Below are positions 6,124 through 11,431 of a stretch of 11,431 nt of DNA, in pieces; within the stretch, counting starts at the first letter, position 1; every line of letters starts with the position of its first letter. The position numbers and the translations under genes are program-made. Source of the stretch: Burkholderiales bacterium (GTDB taxonomy: Bacteria; Pseudomonadota; Gammaproteobacteria; Burkholderiales; SG8-39); NCBI GenBank assembly GCA_017880745.1, contig JADGRR010000055.1:1-11431 (forward strand), read 5' to 3'. Below the pieces are notes generated by a model, which was not told the origin of the DNA, did no database searches, and saw only the letters and a program-made list of their open reading frames with translations.

Positions 6124-8853
6124 TCAGCCCAGGGCAGAGAGCATGGTCTGCGCTTGCTGCTGCTGGGCGGCGTCACCCTCCTTCCGCACTTCGTTAAGGA
6201 GTTCGCGCGCCCCGTCCTTGTCGCCCATCTCCTGATAGGCCTTGGCCAGGTCAAGCTTGGTTGCCACCTCCTGCCAATGTGCATCAGCGGGTGCGGCGGC
6301 GGCACCCGGCGAGCCCAGATCCAGATTGATCGCGCTCAAGTCCAGCGGTGCGGCCGGCGCTTCTTCCTTTTGCGCCGGGAGGTCCAGATTGAAATCAAAA
6401 TCGATGCCACCGCCGCCACCGGCGGGGCCAGCAGGCGCTGCAACATTTGCGGTCGGAGCGTCCTTGGTAGCTTGCGCCTGCGCGCTTTGGGCTGCATCAC
6501 CGGCCGGCGGCAATTCGAAATCGAAATCAATGGACGCGGCCGCATCAGGAGCGCCGGGCGCGTTGGCGCCCAAGCTCAACGTGTCGCCGGCAGCAGCCGC
6601 CGGCTTTTTCTCGTCGCCACCCAGATCGAGATCGAATCCGAGATCGGCCGTGACCTCGGGGGCCGTGACAGGTCCAGCCTCCGGTGGAATACCGGGTTGT
6701 GCGCCAGCTTCTGCGGGGGCGCCCAGACCGAGATCAAAATCCAAGCCAGGGGACACAGCCGCGTGCACGCCGGTATCCGGCGCAATTTCCGCTTCCGCGG
6801 CGACAACGGCGGCGGCGGTTCCCGCTCCGGAAAGAACCTGCGTTTGGGTGGGAGCAAGGGTGCCCTTCGCTGCAGCCGCGCCGCCATAGAGCGGATTTCC
6901 CGGATCAAGTTGCGAACCCAACGCCGCGGCTTTTTCCCAATCTGTTCCCGCCCCGGCTGTGGCGGCATGGAGCTCAGCCGCTACGGTTTCGAATGCCTTG
7001 ACATCCTTGCGACCGGCGTAAATCTCCAGCAATTTGGTGCGAATAGGCTGACGCGACGGATCCTTGGCCAGCGCCTCCTTGAGGATCTCCTCGGCCTGTG
7101 CATCGCGTCCATAGGCCATATAGACATCCGCTTCGGCAATCGGATCGACTTCCTCGGTATCGATCGCCGCTACAGCGCCGCCCTGGCTGAAATCGCCCTG
7201 GGGTTCGCGCGCACCGGTGTCGACTTTGGCGCCGCCAACGGCGCCGAAAACGGAGTCGGCCGCCAAACCCGGCCCACCCATTACGCTGCTTTCGATCTTC
7301 TGCAAAGTCTTCTTGCGCCGCCACGCGTAATATCCATAACCGCCGAACAGGAGCAGCAGAAAAGCGCCGCCACCATACAGGGCCAGCTCATTACCGAGAA
7401 TCTCGTCGATCAAGCTGGGTTCGGGAGGAGGAGGCGGCGGAGGTCTCACAGCCTTTGGCGCTGCTTTGGCAAGGTCTGCAGCTTTTGCCGGCTCCCCTGC
7501 TTTAGCGGGTTCGCCTGCCTTCGCAACATCAGCGGCCTTGGCGGGTTCGCCCGCCTTCGCGACATCGGCGGCCTTGGCGGGTTCGCCTGCCTTCGCGACA
7601 TCGGCGGCCTTGGCGGACTCCGGCGCCGTCCCAGCCTCAGGCGCCTTCGCCACAGCGGCCGCTGCGGCCGCTTCCGGCGCCTTCGCAGGTTCGGCGGCTT
7701 TGGCGGCTCCCGCCTTCGCTGCCTGCTGCTGCAATTGCGCCCCCGACTGGCTCTTCAGTTCGAGCAGCTTCTGCATGTCCTGCACATTCTTTTCGAGCAT
7801 CGCGATGCGCTCGTTCGCCTCCTTGAGCGCTTTCTCTTTCGCGAACAAGTCTTCCTGCAGCCCCTGCGGGCTGCGCCTGGCGCCGGGCCTGCCCGGCTCC
7901 TCAGCCTTGGACAGCCTGAGCTGATCCTTAGTCGCCTTGACTGGTGCTGGCTTCTCTTCGACTTGGGCCGTGATCTTGCCGCTCGCGCTCTGGCGACGCG
8001 TCTCCGCCCGCTCCGGCGCGGCCGCAACCGCCGCACCCAGCCTGCGGCGGTATTCGTTGAAATCCGCAGCCTGCGCGATCACCAGGCGGGTGGCGTCGGT
8101 CTGGTCTACCGACGCCGCCGCATCCTTGTCGGGAATGTTGAGAATCTTGCCGGCGCGCAGGCGGTTGATATTGTTGCCGTCGAACGCATCCGCATTGCCG
8201 CGATACAGTGCGATCAGCATTTGCTGCAAACTGACGCCATCCGATTTGTTGGCGATCGCAATCTTGGCCAGCGTGTCGCCGCGTTTCACCTGGTAGGTGC
8301 CGATGGCCTTGGGCGCCGCCGCTGGCGCGAGCGGGCTCTCCTGCACCGGCGCAGCCCGCAGTTCGGGTTGCTTCGGCGCCTCGACGGACTTGATCACCGG
8401 TAGTGCGGTCACCGCCGGTGCGGCTACCCCGGCTGCCGGCTGCGGCCCTTTGTATTCTGGCGGATCGAGGAGGAAGGTGTACTCGCGCACCAGCCGGCCG
8501 GTGGACCAGTCGAGTTCCACCAGCAGGTCAAGGAAAGGTTCGTTCATCGGCTGGGTGGAACTGAGGACAATCACATGGCGATCCTCGCCGCGCTGCTCGA
8601 TGCTGAATTTGACCGACAGCAGCGCCCCGCTGTACTCGATGTTGGCTTGCCGGAACGCCTCAGCGGACGGCAGCCGCACGCTGAGGCTGTCCGCTTCGCC
8701 CTTTTGCATTGAGACCAGATCGATCTCTGCCTTCAACGGTTGTCCCAAGCCGGAAAGCACAGTCAGCTTGCCCAAGCCTGCAGCCACCGCAAGCGACGGC
8801 AGCAACAGAAACGCCAACGCCACCACGCTTGTTTTTATGACGGATTTACCCAC
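6124..8853 (-). CDS. fimV: FimV-family pilus assembly / polar organiser protein
   Basis: FimV is an inner-membrane peptidoglycan-binding protein. In Pseudomonas it is needed for type IV pilus secretin assembly, twitching and polar cAMP signalling (family knowledge). The 909-residue product contains a signal peptide (1-25, cut near AVA-AGLG); the conserved periplasmic FimV domain (about 26-133, GLGKLTVLSGLGQPLKAEI); a LysM domain (about 187-241, TYQVKRGDTLAKIA); a coiled coil (about 331-378); an Ala/Lys/Glu/Pro tract with 12-residue repeats (414-467); seven consecutive prolines (471-477); one transmembrane helix (about 490-511); and then WRRKK, a positive patch on the cytoplasmic side. The cytoplasmic part has a TPR-like segment (about 575-655), five acidic-aromatic repeats (704-847) and the C-terminal FimV domain (about 860-909). 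The start is GTG at 8851-8853, with AGGGG six bases upstream. Its own terminator follows, and pilus genes are not adjacent. Confidence 0.95.
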   Translation of the reverse strand: MGKSVIKTSVVALAFLLLPSLAVAAGLGKLTVLSGLGQPLKAEIDLVSMQKGEADSLSVRLPSAEAFRQANIEYSGALLSVKFSIEQRGEDRHVIVLSSTQPMNEPFLDLLVELDWSTGRLVREYTFLLDPPEYKGPQPAAGVAAPAVTALPVIKSVEAPKQPELRAAPVQESPLAPAAAPKAIGTYQVKRGDTLAKIAIANKSDGVSLQQMLIALYRGNADAFDGNNINRLRAGKILNIPDKDAAASVDQTDATRLVIAQAADFNEYRRRLGAAVAAAPERAETRRQSASGKITAQVEEKPAPVKATKDQLRLSKAEEPGRPGARRSPQGLQEDLFAKEKALKEANERIAMLEKNVQDMQKLLELKSQSGAQLQQQAAKAGAAKAAEPAKAPEAAAAAAVAKAPEAGTAPESAKAADVAKAGEPAKAADVAKAGEPAKAADVAKAGEPAKAGEPAKAADLAKAAPKAVRPPPPPPPEPSLIDEILGNELALYGGGAFLLLLFGGYGYYAWRRKKTLQKIESSVMGGPGLAADSVFGAVGGAKVDTGAREPQGDFSQGGAVAAIDTEEVDPIAEADVYMAYGRDAQAEEILKEALAKDPSRQPIRTKLLEIYAGRKDVKAFETVAAELHAATAGAGTDWEKAAALGSQLDPGNPLYGGAAAAKGTLAPTQTQVLSGAGTAAAVVAAEAEIAPDTGVHAAVSPGLDFDLGLGAPAEAGAQPGIPPEAGPVTAPEVTADLGFDLDLGGDEKKPAAAAGDTLSLGANAPGAPDAAASIDFDFELPPAGDAAQSAQAQATKDAPTANVAAPAGPAGGGGGIDFDFNLDLPAQKEEAPAAPLDLSAINLDLGSPGAAAAPADAHWQEVATKLDLAKAYQEMGDKDGARELLNEVRKEGDAAQQQQAQTMLSALG
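7507..7614 (-). repeat. 36-bp tandem repeat inside fimV (three copies)
   Basis: Three nearly identical 36-bp units encode AKAADVAKAGEP three times (residues 414-449). They are followed by a half unit (AKAGEP) and a degenerate unit (AKAADLAKAAPK) extending to about 7453. The repeats lie between the coiled coil and the polyproline stretch just before the membrane helix, so they set the length of the periplasmic stalk. Near-identity at the DNA level suggests recent duplication and possible copy-number variation by slippage. Confidence 0.88.
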
Positions 8854-8894
8854 CTTCCACCCCTGAAGACGTATCGTGGACTAACTAAATTAAC

Positions 8895-8900
8895 ATCATA
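8895..8900 (-). promoter_or_regulatory. fimV: Possible -10 box for fimV
   Basis: On the minus strand TATGAT (five of six matches to the sigma-70 -10 consensus) lies 41 nt before the fimV GTG, in an AT-richer part of the 263-nt spacer between asd and fimV. No good -35 element stands 16-18 nt upstream, so this is only a candidate. Confidence 0.3.
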
Positions 8901-8964
8901 GCCTTAGCCTTGCAAGCTAATCTTTCTTGTCATGAAAGCGCCTCAAGCCAGATATTTTTCAATC

Positions 8965-9001
8965 AAAAACCCTTCTCAGCCACGGATGGTCGGAACAAGG
9001 G
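8965..9001 (-). terminator. Weak terminator-like hairpin downstream of asd
   Basis: Minus-strand CCCTT (9001-8997) can pair with AAGGG (8974-8970), with an inner CCA/TGG pairing, and TTTTT follows at 8969-8965. The stem is short and interrupted. An alternative pairing of GAACAAG (8993-8999) with CTTGTTC (9041-9047) competes. It lies about 115 nt after the asd stop. Otherwise the 8854-9116 spacer holds no gene that I can support. Confidence 0.3.
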
Positions 9002-9116
9002 GCGATGCCGCCATGTAAATTCCCCAAGTCAGAGGAAAGGCTTGTTCGGATCATGGACGCAATCAGGACTTCTCTGGGTTCGGCCTGATGGCGTCACAGA
9101 CATATTCAGAGCTTCC

Positions 9117-10283
9117 CTAACTTGTTACGCCAGTCCTGGTCTTTGCCGACGCAGTTTTCGGCGCGGCGGTAGCCGCTTCCGCCGCCAGCAGGATACGCAA
9201 CATGCGGCGCAGGGGTTCGGCAGCCCCCCACAGCAGTTGATCGCCGACCGTGAAGGCGGACAGATACTGCCCGCCCATGCTGAGCTTGCGCAGCCGGCCT
9301 ACCGGCACATTCAGGCTGCCGGTCACTGCGGCGGGTGTCAGCTCGCGCACACTCGCTTCACGTGTATTCGGGATTACTTTCACCCAATCATTGGCGGAGG
9401 CAAGAATGGCCTCGATTTCGGACAGCGGCAGGTCACGCGTCAGCTTGACGGTGAGCGCCTGGCTGTGGCAGCGCATGGCGCCGATGCGCACGCAAATGCC
9501 GTCGATGGCGATCGGCCGGTTCTCGCGGCCGAGGATCTTGTTGCCTTCGGCCTGCCCCTTCCATTCCTCGCGGCTCTGGCCGTTGTCCATTTCCTTGTCG
9601 ATCCAGGGAATCAGGCTGCCGGCGAGCGCCACGCCGAAGTGCTCCTTCGGCAACGCCGCGCTGCGCAACGTGGCCGCTACCTTGCGGTCGATCTCCAGAA
9701 TGGCAGACGCAGGGTCGGCGAGCAGTTCGCCGACCGATGCGTGCGCTGCGCCCATCTGGGCGATCAGCTCGCGCATATTCTGCGCGCCGGCACCCGAGGC
9801 AGCCTGATAGGTCATGGCGGTCATCCATTCAATCAGCCCTTCCCGGAACAAACCGTGCAGCGCCATCAGCATCAGGCTGACGGTGCAATTGCCACCGATA
9901 TAGTCCTTCACGCCGCGCCCGAGCGCGTCCTTGATCACCTGCATGTTTACGGGATCGAGAATGATAACGGCGTCATTCTTCATGCGCAGCGCGGAGGCCG
10001 CGTCAATCCAGAAACCGTTCCAACCGGCCGCGCGCAGCTTCGGATGAATTTCGTTGGTGTAGTCGCCACCCTGGCAGGTGACGATCGCATCCATCCGCTT
10101 CAGGTCGGCGATGGATTTTGCGTCCTCTAGCGGCCCTTTGCTCTCGCCGGGTCCTTTGCCACCGACATTGGAAGTGGTGAAAAATACCGGATCGATATGC
10201 GCGAAATCATTTTCCGCCCGCATGCGGGCCATCAGTACCGAGCCCACCATGCCGCGCCAGCCTACAAAGCCCACTGTTTTCAT
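9117..10283 (-). CDS. asd: Aspartate-semialdehyde dehydrogenase
   Basis: Asd reduces β-aspartyl phosphate to aspartate-4-semialdehyde with NADPH. It supplies lysine, methionine, threonine and the diaminopimelate of peptidoglycan. The 388-residue protein is of the Gram-negative type. It has the N-terminal NADP-binding loop VGFVGWRGMVGSVL (4-17), the TTSNVGG segment, the catalytic cysteine Cys133 in GGNCTVSLM, YQAASGAGAQNM, the RIGAMRCHSQA segment with the active-site His273, and the family-typical end VGDQLLWGAAEPLRRMLRILL. Beyond that end come about 20 extra residues rich in Ala, Thr and Lys (AEAATAAPKTASAKTRTGVTS), which is unusual. The ATG at 10281-10283 has GGGAAG a few bases upstream. It follows leuB by 101 nt, the usual leuB-asd order in this group, and may have its own promoter in that gap. 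Confidence 0.97.
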   Translation of the reverse strand: MKTVGFVGWRGMVGSVLMARMRAENDFAHIDPVFFTTSNVGGKGPGESKGPLEDAKSIADLKRMDAIVTCQGGDYTNEIHPKLRAAGWNGFWIDAASALRMKNDAVIILDPVNMQVIKDALGRGVKDYIGGNCTVSLMLMALHGLFREGLIEWMTAMTYQAASGAGAQNMRELIAQMGAAHASVGELLADPASAILEIDRKVAATLRSAALPKEHFGVALAGSLIPWIDKEMDNGQSREEWKGQAEGNKILGRENRPIAIDGICVRIGAMRCHSQALTVKLTRDLPLSEIEAILASANDWVKVIPNTREASVRELTPAAVTGSLNVPVGRLRKLSMGGQYLSAFTVGDQLLWGAAEPLRRMLRILLAAEAATAAPKTASAKTRTGVTS

Positions 10284-10298
10284 GACAATCTTCCCGAT

Positions 10299-10340
10299 GT
10301 AAACATTGCAATTCTAAACCCATGAAGGAATCGGTGGGAA
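10299..10340 (-). promoter_or_regulatory. asd: Candidate asd promoter with a GTTTAC site at the predicted start of transcription
   Basis: On the minus strand TAGAAT (10316-10311) matches the -10 consensus at five of six bases. TTCCCA (10340-10335), 18 nt upstream, is a four-of-six -35 match. The sequence GTTTAC (10304-10299) falls at or just after the predicted start point, and the leader to the asd ATG would be about 20 nt. Built only from pattern matching; the -35 is weak. Confidence 0.35.
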
Positions 10341-10344
10341 CATC

Positions 10345-10361
10345 GCGGCATGCCATGCCGC
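10345..10361. repeat. Short GC-rich inverted repeat between leuB and asd
   Basis: GCGGCAT (10345-10351) and ATGCCGC (10355-10361) form a 7-bp hairpin with a three-base loop; the flanking TGGGAA and TTCCCA could extend it with a bulge. No T-run follows on the minus strand, so it is not a convincing terminator for asd-leuB readthrough in either direction. It lies just upstream of the candidate asd promoter and overlaps its -35 flank. Confidence 0.4.
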
Positions 10362-10384
10362 TCCCGCTGCCGCTTCCCATCGCA

Positions 10385-11431
10385 TTACAACGCCGCTACG
10401 ACCGCGTCGCCCATCTGCACGGTGCCGACCTTTTCCGTTCCCGGCTGAAAGATATCGGCCGTCCGCAACCCCCGCGCCAGAACCTTTGTCACGGCGGTAT
10501 CGATACGGTCGGCCGCCCGGTCCTGATTTAAACTGTAGCGCAGCATCATCGCCGCCGAAAGTATGGTCGCCAGAGGATTCGCCAGATTCTTGCCGGCGAT
10601 GTCGGGCGCCGAGCCGTGGATGGGTTCGTATAGTCCCTTGTTGTTCGCGTCGAGGGAAGCCGAGGGCAGCATGCCGATCGAGCCGGTAAGCATCGAGGCT
10701 TCGTCGGAGAGGATGTCGCCGAACAGGTTGCCAGTGACGATGACGTCGAACTGCTTCGGATCGCGCAGGAGCTGCATTGCCGCGTTATCGACGTACATGT
10801 GCGACAGCGCAACCCCGGGATAATTCTTTGCCACCTCGACGACGACCTCGCGCCACAGCTGCGACGTCTCGAGAACGTTGCACTTGTCCACCGAACACAG
10901 TTTTTTCGAGCGCTTCGTTGCCGCGCGAAACGCCGCGTGAGCGATGCGCCGGATTTCGGATTCGCTGTAGCGCATGGTGTCGAAACCCTCGCGCTCGCCG
11001 TTTTCGAGCGTGCGCACGCCGCGCGGCTGGCCGAAGTAGATGTCGCCGGTAAGTTCGCGCAGGATCAGGATATCCATCCCCGATACCACCTCGGGACGCA
11101 GCGTCGATGCCCCAATCAGTTCGGGAAACACTTTGGCCGGACGCAGATTGGCGAACAGGCCCAATTCCTTGCGCAAGCCCAGAATCGCCTGCTCCGGGCG
11201 TTTTGCGCGCGGCAGCTGATCGTACTGCCAGCCGCCCACGGCGCCGAACAGAATCGCATCGGCCTCGCGCGCGAGCTTCAGCGTGGCGGCGGGCAGAGGA
11301 TCGCCCGCCACGTCGTAAGCGGCGCCACCGACCGGCGCTTCTTCCATCTCCAGCTTGAGGCCGTCTTTGGCAAGCGCGCGAAGCACCTTCAGCGCCTGCG
11401 CCACGATTTCCGGGCCGATGCCGTCACCGGC
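10385..11431 (-). CDS. leuB: 3-isopropylmalate dehydrogenase (first few codons beyond the window)
   Basis: LeuB oxidatively decarboxylates 3-isopropylmalate to 2-ketoisocaproate with NAD+ and a divalent metal, the third step of leucine synthesis. The frame runs from the TAA at 10385-10387 to the right edge, giving 348 residues that begin AGDGIGPEIVAQ. In the family this stretch lies about 8 residues from the N-terminus, so only the start codon and a few more are missing. Seen in order: DAILFGAVGG, FANLRPAK, the substrate arginine region LRELTGDIYFGQPRG, the catalytic tyrosine segment MRYSESE, the lysine/metal region SHMYVDNAAMQL, the metal-binding GNLFGDILSDEASMLTGSIG, and the NAD-binding EPIHGSAPDIAGKNLANP. 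It precedes asd. leuC and leuD would be expected beyond the window, but that is inference. Confidence 0.97.
   Translation of the reverse strand, partial: AGDGIGPEIVAQALKVLRALAKDGLKLEMEEAPVGGAAYDVAGDPLPAATLKLAREADAILFGAVGGWQYDQLPRAKRPEQAILGLRKELGLFANLRPAKVFPELIGASTLRPEVVSGMDILILRELTGDIYFGQPRGVRTLENGEREGFDTMRYSESEIRRIAHAAFRAATKRSKKLCSVDKCNVLETSQLWREVVVEVAKNYPGVALSHMYVDNAAMQLLRDPKQFDVIVTGNLFGDILSDEASMLTGSIGMLPSASLDANNKGLYEPIHGSAPDIAGKNLANPLATILSAAMMLRYSLNQDRAADRIDTAVTKVLARGLRTADIFQPGTEKVGTVQMGDAVVAAL

Noticed and set aside
6103..8403. A 766-codon open frame on the plus strand
   Set aside because: It lies entirely opposite fimV, has Arg/Gly/Cys-rich composition without domains, and arises from high-GC codon bias in fimV.
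8910..10130. A 406-codon plus-strand open frame
   Set aside because: It is mostly antisense to asd and shows no recognisable domain; asd itself is certain.

Overview
The window (about 11.4 kb, GC-rich) reads as chromosomal DNA of a betaproteobacterium. The minus-strand order leuB – asd – fimV – truA – trpF – trpB – DNA methyltransferase – trpA – accD – folC is, from my knowledge of the group, a conserved betaproteobacterial arrangement. The proteins themselves fit this: a Gram-negative-type Asd, a FimV with LysM and C-terminal FimV domains, and a YhdJ-like methylase between trpB and trpA. I cannot place the order or genus. All ten genes lie on the minus strand, so transcription runs from the high-coordinate end to the low one. 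leuB is cut at the right edge and folC at the left edge. I found no convincing plus-strand gene, tRNA, rRNA, CRISPR array, insertion sequence or phage gene.

Right part (8854-11431): leuB (leucine synthesis) is followed by asd (the aspartate-semialdehyde branch to Lys, Met, Thr and cell-wall diaminopimelate). A 101-nt gap between them may hold an asd promoter. A 263-nt gap separates asd from fimV; it has a weak terminator-like hairpin and a possible fimV -10 box.

Centre (6073-8853): a full-length fimV of 909 codons starting with GTG. It encodes a signal peptide, LysM domain, coiled coil, 36-bp tandem repeats, one membrane helix, a cytoplasmic TPR-like segment, acidic/aromatic repeats and the FimV C-terminal domain. 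A strong intrinsic terminator at 6073-6104 closes it off.

Left part (1-5951): truA, trpF and trpB overlap at their ends (GTGA, then a 14-nt overlap). The methyltransferase follows 11 nt after trpB. Then come trpA and accD, joined by an ATGA overlap, and folC after a 252-nt gap full of hairpins. This looks like one transcription unit combining tRNA pseudouridylation, the last steps of tryptophan synthesis, an epigenetic regulator, the first step of fatty-acid synthesis and folate polyglutamylation.

Most of the window is ordinary housekeeping DNA. The items that deserve a second look are non-coding or local: three hairpins with a common apex between accD and folC; an inverted pair of 9-bp-period repeats that forms the tail of the methyltransferase gene; the solitary methyltransferase splitting trpB from trpA; a Gln-to-Met change in the TrpB substrate-carboxylate loop; and two kinds of repeats in FimV. 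I did not find evidence of a wholly new multi-gene system.
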